A stretch of DNA of 64,000 bases, from contig NZ_DS981460.1 of NCBI RefSeq assembly GCF_000154845.1, positions 73,865 to 137,864 on the forward strand, in the 5' to 3' direction. A program made the position numbers and the translations under genes. The stretch comes from Phocaeicola coprocola DSM 17136. Its GTDB lineage: Bacteria; Bacteroidota; Bacteroidia; Bacteroidales; Bacteroidaceae. A model generated the notes under the pieces. The model was not told the origin of the DNA and made no database searches. It worked only from the letters and a program-made list of their open reading frames with translations. This document shows positions 26,908 through 35,268 of this stretch, one piece after another (position 1 is the stretch's first letter; every line of letters starts with the position of its first letter).

Positions 26908-26930
26908 AATTATCTTTATTTCGTTTGAAT

Positions 26931-28709
26931 TTATAAGCGTGCGGTAGCTTCTTTCAACCAGTTCTGCTCGTCGGATGTAAGCATTGGAGAAAGCGTATCG
27001 TATACTCTCTGGTGATAGCTGTTCAACCACTCAATCTCTTCGTCAGTCAATAAATCTATGCGAATAGCTTCTTTGTCGATCGGACATAATGTAAGTGGTT
27101 CGAATTTATAGAAAACTCCAAATTCGGTTTCACGTGCGGGTACTACAAGCATTGTATTTTCTGTACGGATGCCATACCGTCCGGATTTGTAGATGCCTGG
27201 CTCGTTCGTTATTGTCATGCCTGGTTGTAAAGGAGTGGGGATATGGTTCATACGTATTTGATGAGGCCCTTCGTGTACATTTAGGAAATGCCCTACGCCA
27301 TGTCCTGTGCCATGTCCGTAGTTGATGCCTGCTTTCCACATAAACTGGCGTGCAAGTACATCTAACTGTGTACCACACGTTCCTTGTGGAAACTCTGCTT
27401 GCGATAAAGCGATGAATCCTTTTAAAACGAGTGTGTAATCCGTTTTTTGTTCATCAGAAACTTCTCCTAGTACAATTGTTCGGGTTATATCTGTTGTTCC
27501 ATCCAGGTATTGTGCCCCGCTGTCGAGTAATAGCAGTCCTTTTGCTTGCAAGATGGAAGATGTTTCAGGCGTTGCTTCATAATGGACAATGGCTCCATGT
27601 TCCTGATAGCCGGCAATGGTGTCGAAGCTGATGCCCTGAAAGAGGCATTGTTCGGATCGTAGTTCGTACAGCTTGCGGTCAACAGAAAGTTCTGTTTCCA
27701 TACCACTTTGCACGTTCTCCTTCAACCATATCAGGAAGCGTACCATTGCTACTCCGTCGCGCACCATTGCCTGATGGAACCCTTTGATTTCGGTTTCATT
27801 TTTTACGGCTTTCAGTATACGTATTGGTGAGGGCTGTTTAATGATACTGGCTGATGTTGATGCAGCTTGATAGAGAGTGTAGTTGGTTTCTGGAGAAAGC
27901 TGAATACTATTTCCCTTGTATTGAAGCAGGTCATTTTCTATCTCTGTATAGTCTTTTGTCTGAATTTGATTCTGTGTGAGATATGCCTTGACTTCTGCTG
28001 TAAGCTTTTCTGGTAAAATGTATAAGGTTGCATCTGTTTGAGTAATAAATAGATAGCTGATAAAAACAGGGTTGCAGTGTACATCATTTCCTCTCAAATT
28101 TAATGTCCACGCTATTTCATCGAGGGCGGAAATTAAAATGCCATCCGCTTGATTACGACAGAGACTTTCTCTTACTAGAGTCAACTTATCGGAACAAGAC
28201 ATGCCACTGTATTCCAGAGGTAAAATAAACGGTGAGCTTTGAGGTAAAGGGGGGCGATCTTCCCATAAAAGATTGAAAGGATCGTCAACAGATACCAATT
28301 GAAGCTCTTTAGAGTCAAGTGAAATACGGAGACTTTCTACTTCTGCTACGGTATTAACCCAGCCGTCTATACCAACTTTATCACCTGAGTGCAGGACTTC
28401 TCCCAACCATTCAGCAATGGTGGGGGTGTCTGGAAGCCGGTCTTTGAACAGGGTGATACCTGTATCTTGTAATTGTTCTGATGCTTGTAAAAAATATCTT
28501 GAGTCAGTCCATAATCCTCCTTTGTCTTTAGTAATGACAACAGTTCCTGCAGAACCGGTAAATCCGGAAATCCATTTGCGTGATTCCCAATGCTCTGGTA
28601 CATATTCACCTGAATGAGGATCTGTGCTTGGTATAATGAAAGCAGCAATTCCTTGTCGTTTCATGAAAGTGCGTAAAGAGATTATTCTTTTTTTTATTTC
28701 TTCCTTCAT
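26931..28709 (-). CDS. Xaa-Pro aminopeptidase (aminopeptidase P family, M24B)
   Basis: 592-residue cytosolic metallopeptidase releasing N-terminal residues that precede proline. Two creatinase-like N-terminal domains are followed by the pita-bread catalytic domain with ligands in LLLLDSGAQYLDGTTDITRT (two Asp), GHGTGHGVGHFLNVHEGP (His), TNEPGIY (Glu) and RTENTMLV (Glu). The three-domain size is that of the eukaryotic-like APP1 group common in Bacteroidetes. It precedes the gamma-CA-like gene on the same strand. Confidence 0.95.
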   Translation of the reverse strand: MKEEIKKRIISLRTFMKRQGIAAFIIPSTDPHSGEYVPEHWESRKWISGFTGSAGTVVITKDKGGLWTDSRYFLQASEQLQDTGITLFKDRLPDTPTIAEWLGEVLHSGDKVGIDGWVNTVAEVESLRISLDSKELQLVSVDDPFNLLWEDRPPLPQSSPFILPLEYSGMSCSDKLTLVRESLCRNQADGILISALDEIAWTLNLRGNDVHCNPVFISYLFITQTDATLYILPEKLTAEVKAYLTQNQIQTKDYTEIENDLLQYKGNSIQLSPETNYTLYQAASTSASIIKQPSPIRILKAVKNETEIKGFHQAMVRDGVAMVRFLIWLKENVQSGMETELSVDRKLYELRSEQCLFQGISFDTIAGYQEHGAIVHYEATPETSSILQAKGLLLLDSGAQYLDGTTDITRTIVLGEVSDEQKTDYTLVLKGFIALSQAEFPQGTCGTQLDVLARQFMWKAGINYGHGTGHGVGHFLNVHEGPHQIRMNHIPTPLQPGMTITNEPGIYKSGRYGIRTENTMLVVPARETEFGVFYKFEPLTLCPIDKEAIRIDLLTDEEIEWLNSYHQRVYDTLSPMLTSDEQNWLKEATARL

Positions 28710-28793
28710 AGTAAAAATATATTTATCAAAGTCTTTCTATTAAAAGCAAAGGTACGATTTCTGTGCTATTTTCGATAAAATATACTGGAAAGT

Positions 28794-28824
28794 TTTGTAA
28801 ATAAAGAAAGTATGTGTAATTTTG
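28794..28824 (+). promoter_or_regulatory. Promoter of rpsU
   Basis: TTTG at 28794-28797, a 19-base spacer and TAATTTTG at 28817-28824, followed by CGCC. This is a full match to the Bacteroidetes -33/-7 consensus, with a leader of about 50 bases to the rpsU ATG. Confidence 0.78.
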
Positions 28825-28879
28825 CGCCGCAATTCGACTATCGAATAATTTAATAACAACATACTTTAATTTTAAAAAC

Positions 28880-29071
28880 ATGATTGTAGTACCAGTAAAA
28901 GAAGGCGAAAACATTGAAAAAGCGCTGAAGAAGTTCAAAAGAAAATTTGAAAAAACAGGTGTTGTAAAAGAATTGAGAAGCAGACAGCAGTATGACAAAC
29001 CGTCTGTTTTGAAAAGACTGAAAATGGAACGTGCTGTTTACGTTCAGAAAATGCACCAAGTAGAAGAATAA
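28880..29071 (+). CDS. rpsU: 30S ribosomal protein bS21
   Basis: 63-residue basic protein (MIVVPVKEGENIEKALKKFK) of the small-subunit platform. In Flavobacterium ribosomes bS21, with bS18 and bS6, covers the anti-Shine-Dalgarno sequence; the same is likely in Bacteroides. No Shine-Dalgarno is seen upstream of this gene. It heads an rpsU-xerC-hpf group that precedes the tRNA-tuf unit. Confidence 0.98.
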   Translation: MIVVPVKEGENIEKALKKFKRKFEKTGVVKELRSRQQYDKPSVLKRLKMERAVYVQKMHQVEE

Positions 29072-29146
29072 TAATTCCGTAAAAACTTTGAATTATTGAA
29101 TTCTTTTTCATAAATTCGTTGCTGAATAATAAAGGCGATGCTTTTT

Positions 29147-30028
29147 ATGCTGAAAGATTCTTTTTTGAAATATCTTCAATTTGAGAAGAACTATTCCGAT
29201 AAAACGATTGTTAGTTATGGTATAGATCTTGAAAAGTTTGAAGAGTATTTTAAAACGGTGGATGAATGCTTGGATTTTACTGTTGTAGATGTTGATCTGA
29301 TTCGTGGATGGGTTCTCTCATTGATGGAAGAAGGGTATACGGCTACTTCGGTAAATCGAAAGTTAAGTTCACTTCGTTCTTTTTATCGCTACTTATTGCG
29401 TCAAGGTGTTGTTTCTGTGGATCCGCTTCAAAAAGTGGTGGGGCCTAAAAAGAAAAAACCTTTGCCTGTTTTTGTGAAAGAGGCTGATATGTCTCGTTTG
29501 CTTGATGAAGCTGATTTTGGAACAAGTTTTGAGGGTGTTCGGGATAAAGTTATTTTAGAGGTTTTTTATGAAACAGGAGTTCGACTTTCTGAACTCGTTG
29601 GTTTGACGGATGCTGATGTGGATTTATCTCTAAAGCAAATAAAAGTAACGGGGAAAAGAAATAAACAGCGTTTTATTCCTTTTGGTGATAAATTGAAAAG
29701 TGACTTAAACGCTTATCTTTCAGTAAGAGAAGAACGTTTTCCAGGTGGTGGAGAAGCTTTTTTTCTTCGTGGAAATGGGAAGCCGATATATCCTGGCCTG
29801 GTTTATCTTTTAGTGAAGCGTAATCTTTCGAAGGTTGTTTCGTTGAAAAAGAAAAGCCCTCATGTGTTGCGCCACTCTTTTGCAACCTCGATGCTGAATA
29901 ATCATGCAGAATTGGGTGCGGTAAAAGAATTGCTTGGGCATGAAAGCTTGACTACGACGGAGGTTTATACTCATACAACTTTCGAAGAACTGAAAAAAGT
30001 TTATGAACAAGCTCACCCTAGAGCGTAA
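29147..30028 (+). CDS. xerC: Tyrosine recombinase XerC/XerD type
   Basis: 293 residues from the second ATG (MLKDSFLKYLQFEKNYS); an in-frame ATG at 29138 would add three residues. An N-terminal SAM-like core-binding domain is followed by the catalytic domain with the RHRHY set: R146 (GVRLSEL), H239 and R242 (HVLRHSF), H265 (LGHE) and Y274 (TEVYTH). It probably resolves chromosome dimers at dif rather than being part of an integrative element, since its place between rpsU and hpf is typical of Bacteroidales. No attachment site is visible nearby. Confidence 0.92.
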   Translation: MLKDSFLKYLQFEKNYSDKTIVSYGIDLEKFEEYFKTVDECLDFTVVDVDLIRGWVLSLMEEGYTATSVNRKLSSLRSFYRYLLRQGVVSVDPLQKVVGPKKKKPLPVFVKEADMSRLLDEADFGTSFEGVRDKVILEVFYETGVRLSELVGLTDADVDLSLKQIKVTGKRNKQRFIPFGDKLKSDLNAYLSVREERFPGGGEAFFLRGNGKPIYPGLVYLLVKRNLSKVVSLKKKSPHVLRHSFATSMLNNHAELGAVKELLGHESLTTTEVYTHTTFEELKKVYEQAHPRA

Positions 30029-30045
30029 AGAAAAAGGAGGTTTTT

Positions 30046-30345
30046 ATGGAAGTAAGAATTCAATCAATTCATTTCGATGCATCTGAAAAACTTGAAGCTT
30101 TTATTCAGAAAAAAGCAGAGAAGCTCGAGAAGTTTTGCGATAATATAAAGAAAGTAGAGGTGTCTTTAAAAGTAGTAAAACCTGAAACAGCTATGAATAA
30201 AGAAGCTGGCGTACGTGTCTTGGCACTGAATACAGAGTTTTACGCTGAGAAGGTAAGTGATACATTTGAAGAATCTATAGATGTGTGCATGGATGCACTC
30301 TCTAAACAACTGCTGAAAGCGAAAGAAAAACAGCAGGGTAAGTAA
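30046..30345 (+). CDS. hpf: Ribosome hibernation-promoting factor, short form
   Basis: 99-residue HPF/RaiA-family protein (MEVRIQSIHFDASEKLEAFI, KVEVSLKVVKPE). It binds the decoding region of idle ribosomes in stationary phase. It lacks the C-terminal dimerisation domain of long HPF. A perfect AAGGAGG lies 5 bases before the ATG, unusual for this lineage. It follows xerC by 17 bases. Confidence 0.93.
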   Translation: MEVRIQSIHFDASEKLEAFIQKKAEKLEKFCDNIKKVEVSLKVVKPETAMNKEAGVRVLALNTEFYAEKVSDTFEESIDVCMDALSKQLLKAKEKQQGK

Positions 30346-30363
30346 AAAAATCACGGGAAATAT

Positions 30364-30393
30364 TTTGTGATTAGAAAATAATATCTAACTTTG
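30364..30393 (+). promoter_or_regulatory. Promoter of the tRNA-tuf unit
   Basis: TTTG at 30364-30367 and TAACTTTG at 30386-30393 (spacer 18), followed by CAGCC. The first tRNA begins 43 bases after the -7 element. Confidence 0.72.
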
Positions 30394-30436
30394 CAGCCGC
30401 TAAGTCGCGGAGATTGTGTGGCTGCAAAGTTAATTT

Positions 30437-30510
30437 GCCTCTTTAGCTCAGTTGGCCAGAGCACGTGATTTGTAATCTCGGGGTCGTTGGTTCGAATCCG
30501 ACAAGAGGCT
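30437..30510 (+). tRNA. tRNA-Thr (anticodon TGT)
   Basis: Cloverleaf with acceptor GCCTCTT/AAGAGGC, D arm AGCTC...GAGC, anticodon loop TTTGTAA and T arm GGTTCGAATCC. The CCA end is not encoded; the discriminator is T. Confidence 0.95.
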
Positions 30511-30558
30511 CGAAAGAAGAAAAACACAGGATTATACTGGTGTTCTTTGAAAGAAGTT

Positions 30559-30641
30559 GGGCAAATACCAGAGTGGCCAAATGGGGCAGACTGTAAATCT
30601 GCTGGCTTACGCCTTCGGTGGTTCGAATCCATCTTTGCCCA
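30559..30641 (+). tRNA. tRNA-Tyr (anticodon GTA)
   Basis: Acceptor GGGCAAA/TTTGCCC, anticodon loop CTGTAAA within CAGA...TCTG, a long class II variable arm (GCTGGCTTACGCCTTC) and T loop GGTTCGAATCC. Confidence 0.95.
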
Positions 30642-30649
30642 CTAAAATT

Positions 30650-30722
30650 GCGGAAGTAGCTCAGTCGATAGAGCATTAGCCTTCCAAGCTGAGGGTCGCG
30701 GGTTTGAGTCCCGTCTTCCGCT
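30650..30722 (+). tRNA. tRNA-Gly (anticodon TCC)
   Basis: Acceptor GCGGAAG/CTTCCGC, anticodon loop CTTCCAA and T arm GGGTTTGAGTCCC. Confidence 0.95.
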
Positions 30723-30739
30723 CTTCTTTTTTCTTCTTT

Positions 30740-30811
<72 letters not shown>

Positions 30812-30857
30812 CGTGAATTTGTAAAGCTGATTATTAATCAAAATAAATAGTAAAGCT

Positions 30858-32042
30858 ATGGCTAAAGAGAAATTTGAACGTTCGAAACCGCACGTTAACA
30901 TTGGTACTATCGGTCACGTTGACCACGGTAAAACCACTTTGACTGCTGCTATTACAACAGTATTGGCAAAGAAAGGTCTGTCAGAATTGCGTTCTTTCGA
31001 TTCTATCGATAACGCTCCTGAAGAAAAGGAAAGAGGTATCACTATCAACACTTCTCACGTAGAGTATCAGACTGCTAACCGTCACTATGCTCACGTAGAC
31101 TGTCCGGGACACGCCGACTACGTAAAGAACATGGTTACTGGTGCTGCTCAGATGGATGGTGCTATCATCGTAGTTGCTGCAACTGATGGTCCTATGCCTC
31201 AGACTCGCGAACACATCTTGTTGGCTCGTCAGGTAAACGTTCCTCGTCTGGTTGTATTCTTGAACAAATGCGACATGGTTGATGACGAAGAAATGTTGGA
31301 ATTGGTTGAAATGGAAATGCGTGAATTGTTGTCATTCTATGACTTCGATGGCGATAATACTCCTATCATCCGTGGTTCTGCTTTGGGTGCATTGAACGGT
31401 GTTCCTCAGTGGGAAGAAAAAGTTATGGAATTGATGGATGCAGTTGATAACTGGATTCCTCTGCCTCCGCGTGATGTAGATAAACCATTCTTGATGCCGG
31501 TTGAAGACGTATTCTCAATCACTGGTCGTGGTACTGTTGCTACTGGTCGTATCGAAGCTGGTGTTATCAAGGTAGGTGATGAAGTTGAAATCTTGGGTCT
31601 TGGTGAAGACAAGAAATCAGTTGTTACTGGTGTTGAAATGTTCCGTAAATTGTTGGATCAGGGTGAAGCTGGTGATAACGTTGGTTTGTTGCTTCGTGGT
31701 ATCGACAAGAACGAAATCAAACGTGGTATGATTTTGTGTCACCCGGGTCAGGTTAAAGCTCACTCTAAGTTCAAAGCTGAGGTTTATATCCTGAAGAAAG
31801 AAGAAGGTGGTCGTCACACTCCATTCCACAACAAATATCGTCCTCAGTTCTACTTGCGTACTATGGACTGTACAGGTGAAATCACTTTGCCAGAAGGTAC
31901 AGATATGGTAATGCCGGGTGATAACGTTACTATCAACGTTGAATTGATCTATCCGGTTGCATTGAACGTAGGTTTGCGTTTCGCTATCCGTGAAGGTGGA
32001 CGTACAGTAGGTGCTGGTCAGATTACAGAACTTCTTGACTAA
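30858..32042 (+). CDS. tuf: Elongation factor Tu
   Basis: 394-residue GTPase delivering aminoacyl-tRNA to the ribosome. G1 GHVDHGKT, G3 [13 protein letters not shown]4 NKCDMVDD and domain 2/3 sequences ([20 protein letters not shown]) are intact. Codon use is strongly biased, as in highly expressed genes. It is probably transcribed from the promoter before the four tRNAs, and a hairpin terminator follows. Confidence 0.99.
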   Translation: MAKEKFERSKPHVNIGTIGHVDHGKTTLTAAITTVLAKKGLSELRSFDSIDNAPEEKERGITINTSHVEYQTANRHYAHVDCPGHADYVKNMVTGAAQMDGAIIVVAATDGPMPQTREHILLARQVNVPRLVVFLNKCDMVDDEEMLELVEMEMRELLSFYDFDGDNTPIIRGSALGALNGVPQWEEKVMELMDAVDNWIPLPPRDVDKPFLMPVEDVFSITGRGTVATGRIEAGVIKVGDEVEILGLGEDKKSVVTGVEMFRKLLDQGEAGDNVGLLLRGIDKNEIKRGMILCHPGQVKAHSKFKAEVYILKKEEGGRHTPFHNKYRPQFYLRTMDCTGEITLPEGTDMVMPGDNVTINVELIYPVALNVGLRFAIREGGRTVGAGQITELLD

Positions 32043-32065
32043 TATCGATTCATCGAAATAAATTA

Positions 32066-32098
32066 TAGTTCCCGGATTTGGTTTCGGGAACTATTTTT
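32066..32098 (+). terminator. Terminator between tuf and tRNA-Trp
   Basis: TAGTTCCCG pairs with CGGGAACTA around a 10-base loop and is followed by TTTTT. The next base begins tRNA-Trp, so readthrough would be needed to reach it from the upstream promoter. Confidence 0.82.
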
Positions 32099-32171
32099 AC
32101 GGGAATAGCTCAGTTGGTAGAGCATCGGTCTCCAAAACCGAGTGTCGGGAGTTCGAGCCTCTCTTCCCGTG
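32099..32171 (+). tRNA. tRNA-Trp (anticodon CCA)
   Basis: Acceptor ACGGGAA/TTCCCGT with G discriminator, anticodon stem TCGGT/ACCGA with loop CTCCAAA and T arm GGAGTTCGAGCCTC. It lies 16 bases before secE, as in many bacteria. Confidence 0.95.
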
Positions 32172-32187
32172 CTAAATTGATAAGAAT

Positions 32188-32382
32188 ATGTTTAAAAAGA
32201 TAACGAATTATTGTAAAGAATCTTACGACGAACTAGTCCATAAAGTATCATGGCCTACTCGTTCAGAGCTTTCTAGTAGTGCAGTGGTTGTTTTATATGC
32301 TTCCCTACTCATTGCACTCGTTGTTTTTCTTATGGATTCTGCCTTCCAGTTTATCATGGAAGACGTTATCTATCCGCACTAA
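32188..32382 (+). CDS. secE: Preprotein translocase subunit SecE
   Basis: 64-residue single-span subunit that clamps SecY. The conserved amphipathic helix (YDELVHKVSWPTRSEL) precedes the transmembrane helix (AVVVLYASLLIALVVFLMDS). This short form is normal outside Enterobacteria. It begins a secE-nusG-rplKAJL series; nusG starts 15 bases later. Confidence 0.96.
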   Translation: MFKKITNYCKESYDELVHKVSWPTRSELSSSAVVVLYASLLIALVVFLMDSAFQFIMEDVIYPH

Positions 32383-32397
32383 TAAACAGTTAGAGAA

Positions 32398-32940
32398 ATG
32401 TCTGAGATTGAAAAAAAATGGTACGTACTTCGTGCCGTGAGTGGTAAAGAATCTAAGGTTAAAGAATATCTTGAAGCTGAAATGAGAAACAGCGACCTTG
32501 GAGAGTATGTATCTCAGGTATTGATTCCTACCGAAAAGGTTTATCAGGTTCGCAATGGAAAGAAAATTGTGAAAGAGAGAAGTTATCTCCCTGGTTATGT
32601 CTTGGTAGAAGCTGCATTGGTTGGTGAAGTTGCTCATCACTTGAGAAACATTACAAACGTAATTGGCTTTTTAGGAGGTCAGGAACATCCTGTGCCTTTA
32701 AGACAATCGGAAGTGAATCGAATACTGGGTACGGTAGATGAACTGCAGGAAGTAAGTGAGGATACTAATATCCCTTATACCGTAGGAGAAACAGTGAAAG
32801 TAAGTGTTGGACCGTTTAGCGGATTCAGTGGAATCATTGAGGAAGTAAGCGCGGAAAAACGCAAACTGAAAGTTATGGTCAAAATATTTGGGCGCAAAAC
32901 TCCGCTCGAATTAGGCTTTACGGATGTGGAAAAGGAATAA
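32398..32940 (+). CDS. nusG: Transcription termination/antitermination protein NusG
   Basis: 180 residues: the NGN domain binding RNA polymerase (KWYVLRAVSGKESKVKEYLE, ERSYLPGYVLVEA) and the C-terminal KOW domain (VKVSVGPFSGFSGIIEEV) that contacts Rho or S10. Confidence 0.98.
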   Translation: MSEIEKKWYVLRAVSGKESKVKEYLEAEMRNSDLGEYVSQVLIPTEKVYQVRNGKKIVKERSYLPGYVLVEAALVGEVAHHLRNITNVIGFLGGQEHPVPLRQSEVNRILGTVDELQEVSEDTNIPYTVGETVKVSVGPFSGFSGIIEEVSAEKRKLKVMVKIFGRKTPLELGFTDVEKE

Positions 32941-33000
32941 CGCATTTTGTTACGTGTTGTTTATTCTATTCGTTAATCATTTATATTAAATTTTGTAAAA

Positions 33001-33444
33001 ATGGCTAAAGAAGTTGCTGGACTAATCAAATTACAGATTAAAGGAGGCGCTGCAAATCCATCACCTCCCGTTGGACCTGCTTTGGGTTCTAAGGGTATTA
33101 ATATCATGGAATTTTGCAAGCAATTCAACGCCAGAACCCAGGACAAGGCAGGTAAAGTATTGCCTGTAATCATTACCTACTACACAGACAAGTCGTTCGA
33201 TTTCGTAATCAAGACTCCTCCTGTTGCAATTCAATTGCTCGAGGCTGCTAAGATTAAGAGTGGATCAGCTGAACCTAACCGTAAGAAAGTTGCAGAACTG
33301 ACTTGGGATCAGATTCGTGCTATCGCTCAAGACAAATTGGTTGACTTGAACTGCTTTACTATCGAAGCTGCTATGACAATGGTAGCAGGAACAGCTAGAA
33401 GTATGGGTATCGCTGTAAAAGGTGACTTCCCGGGTAATAACTAA
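33001..33444 (+). CDS. rplK: 50S ribosomal protein uL11
   Basis: 147 residues; base of the L7/L12 stalk in the GTPase-associated centre. Conserved [20 protein letters not shown] and the RNA-binding C-terminal part (AGTARSMGI) are present. It begins 60 bases after nusG and forms a pair with rplA. Confidence 0.98.
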   Translation: MAKEVAGLIKLQIKGGAANPSPPVGPALGSKGINIMEFCKQFNARTQDKAGKVLPVIITYYTDKSFDFVIKTPPVAIQLLEAAKIKSGSAEPNRKKVAELTWDQIRAIAQDKLVDLNCFTIEAAMTMVAGTARSMGIAVKGDFPGNN

Positions 33445-33460
33445 TTAACTTCAATTGATA

Positions 33461-34159
33461 ATGGGTAAACTGACAAAAAATCAAAAGTTGGCTGCAGAAA
33501 AAATTGAAGCAGGGAAAGCATACTCACTGAAAGAAGCTGCTCAGCTTGTAAAAGAAATTACTTTTACTAAGTTTGATGCTTCATTAGATATTGACGTACG
33601 TTTAGGTGTAGACCCTCGTAAGGCTAACCAGATGGTAAGAGGCGTTGTTTCTCTTCCTCATGGTACAGGTAAGCAAGTTCGTGTGCTTGTTTTGTGTACA
33701 CCGGATGCTGAAGCTGCTGCAAAAGAAGCAGGTGCTGACTATGTTGGTCTTGATGAATATATTGAAAAGATCAAAGGTGGATGGACTGATATTGACGTAA
33801 TCATTACAATGCCGTCCATCATGGGTAAGATCGGTGCTCTGGGTCGTGTGCTTGGTCCTCGTGGATTGATGCCTAACCCTAAGAGTGGTACTGTAACTAT
33901 GGATGTAGCTAAAGCTGTTAAGGAAGTTAAGCAGGGTAAGATTGACTTTAAGGTTGACAAGAGTGGTATTGTTCACACTTCAATCGGTAAAGTTTCTTTC
34001 ACTGTTGACCAGATCCGTGAAAATGCGAAAGAATTTATCGCTACTATCATTAAACTGAAACCGACCACAGCTAAAGGTACTTATATTAAGAGTATTTATC
34101 TTTCAAGTACTATGAGTAAGGGTATTAAGATTGACCCTAAATCTGTAGAAGAAATCTAA
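33461..34159 (+). CDS. rplA: 50S ribosomal protein uL1
   Basis: 232 residues from the ATG at 33461 ([16 protein letters not shown]); two more codons upstream are open but not needed. It forms the mobile L1 stalk and in other bacteria represses the L11-L1 mRNA. Family motifs are [38 protein letters not shown] and [14 protein letters not shown]. Confidence 0.98.
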   Translation: MGKLTKNQKLAAEKIEAGKAYSLKEAAQLVKEITFTKFDASLDIDVRLGVDPRKANQMVRGVVSLPHGTGKQVRVLVLCTPDAEAAAKEAGADYVGLDEYIEKIKGGWTDIDVIITMPSIMGKIGALGRVLGPRGLMPNPKSGTVTMDVAKAVKEVKQGKIDFKVDKSGIVHTSIGKVSFTVDQIRENAKEFIATIIKLKPTTAKGTYIKSIYLSSTMSKGIKIDPKSVEEI

Positions 34160-34174
34160 AATTAAGGAGGAATC

Positions 34175-34690
34175 ATGAGAAAGGAAGATAAAGGCGTAAT
34201 TATCGGTCAGTTGGCTGATACCGTAAAGCAATATGGACATTTCTACTTGGTTGATACAACTGCTATGGATGCAGCATCTACTAGCGAACTGCGTAGAAAA
34301 TGTTTCAAGGCTGGTATCAAACTGGTAGTTGTGAAGAACTCTTTGCTTCACAAGGCTTTAATGAGCTTGGATGTTGATTATTCACCATTGTTTGATTCTT
34401 TGAAAGGTACAACTTCAGTAATGTTCTGCGAAACAGCAAACGCTCCTGCTAAGTTGTTGAAAGAATACAAAGAAGGTGTTCCTGCATTGAAAGCTGCTTA
34501 TGCAGAAGAAGGATTCTATGTAGGTGCTGATCAGCTCGAAGCTTTGGCAACAATCAAGAGCAAGAACGAAGTTATTGCGGATATCGTGGCATTGCTGCAA
34601 TCTCCTGCGAAGAACGTTATTTCTGCTCTTCAGTCTGGTGGTAACACCATTCACGGAGTTCTTAAGACTTTGGGTGAACGTGCAGAATAA
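34175..34690 (+). CDS. rplJ: 50S ribosomal protein uL10
   Basis: 171 residues linking the L7/L12 dimers to 23S rRNA (MRKEDKGVIIGQLADTVKQY, FKAGIKLVVVKNSLLHKAL). The C-terminal helix that carries L7/L12 is present. A perfect AAGGAGG lies 4 bases before the ATG. Confidence 0.97.
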   Translation: MRKEDKGVIIGQLADTVKQYGHFYLVDTTAMDAASTSELRRKCFKAGIKLVVVKNSLLHKALMSLDVDYSPLFDSLKGTTSVMFCETANAPAKLLKEYKEGVPALKAAYAEEGFYVGADQLEALATIKSKNEVIADIVALLQSPAKNVISALQSGGNTIHGVLKTLGERAE

Positions 34691-34765
34691 TCGTTTGCTG
34701 ATCTTAAGACTAAACTAAACAACTTTAATTATCAATTAGTAACAAACAATTAAATTCATACAAAA

Positions 34766-35143
34766 ATGGCAGATTTGAAAGCTTTTGCAGAACAATTAGT
34801 TAACTTGACAGTAAAAGAAGTTAATGAACTTGCAACTATCCTTAAAGAAGAATATGGTATTGAACCTGCTGCTGCAGCTGTAGCTGTTGCTGCTGGTCCT
34901 GCTGCTGCTGGTGCAGCTGCTGCTGAAGAAAAAACTTCATTCGATGTAGTTTTGAAGAGCGCAGGTGCTGCTAAATTGCAGGTTGTTAAGGCAGTTAAAG
35001 AAGCTTGTGGTCTTGGCTTGAAAGAAGCAAAAGACATGGTTGACGGTGCTCCTAGCGTAGTTAAAGAAGGTTTGGCTAAAGACGAAGCTGAATCTTTGAA
35101 GAAAGTTTTGGAAGAAGCTGGAGCTGAAGTTGAACTTAAATAA
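34766..35143 (+). CDS. rplL: 50S ribosomal protein bL7/L12
   Basis: 125 residues: an N-terminal dimerisation domain, an alanine-rich hinge (about 36-54) and the conserved C-terminal factor-binding domain ([35 protein letters not shown]). It is 75 bases after rplJ, consistent with separate translation to reach its multi-copy stoichiometry. Confidence 0.98.
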   Translation: MADLKAFAEQLVNLTVKEVNELATILKEEYGIEPAAAAVAVAAGPAAAGAAAAEEKTSFDVVLKSAGAAKLQVVKAVKEACGLGLKEAKDMVDGAPSVVKEGLAKDEAESLKKVLEEAGAEVELK

Positions 35144-35168
35144 GATTATCCTGTAAATCAGGTAGTTC

Positions 35169-35207
35169 GGTTAAGAGTCCTCTGTCAAGAGGATTCTTAA
35201 CCTTTTT
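35169..35207 (+). terminator. Terminator/attenuator between rplL and rpoB
   Basis: A 15-bp stem (GGTTAAGAGTCCTCT with AGAGGATTCTTAACC, one mismatch) and a 4-base loop, followed by TTTTT. By analogy with other bacteria it would let only part of the ribosomal transcription reach rpoBC. Confidence 0.85.
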
Positions 35208-35268
35208 GCGTCTATATTAAGTTACACAGGTTCTCTTACCTGAATTTAAACATTTTAACTCCATACAG

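Noticed and set aside
26908..27030. N-terminal extension of the gamma-carbonic-anhydrase-like gene to an ATG at 27030.
   Set aside because: It would overlap the end of the aminopeptidase gene by about 100 bases and adds no family-like sequence.
29147..30028. The tyrosine recombinase as the integrase of an element inserted at the tRNA cluster.
   Set aside because: It is in the conserved rpsU-xerC-hpf order, no attachment-site duplication of tRNA 3' ends is seen, and no cargo genes follow.
34860..34930. GCT-rich repeat-like stretch.
   Set aside because: It encodes the alanine-rich hinge of bL7/L12, not an independent repeat.
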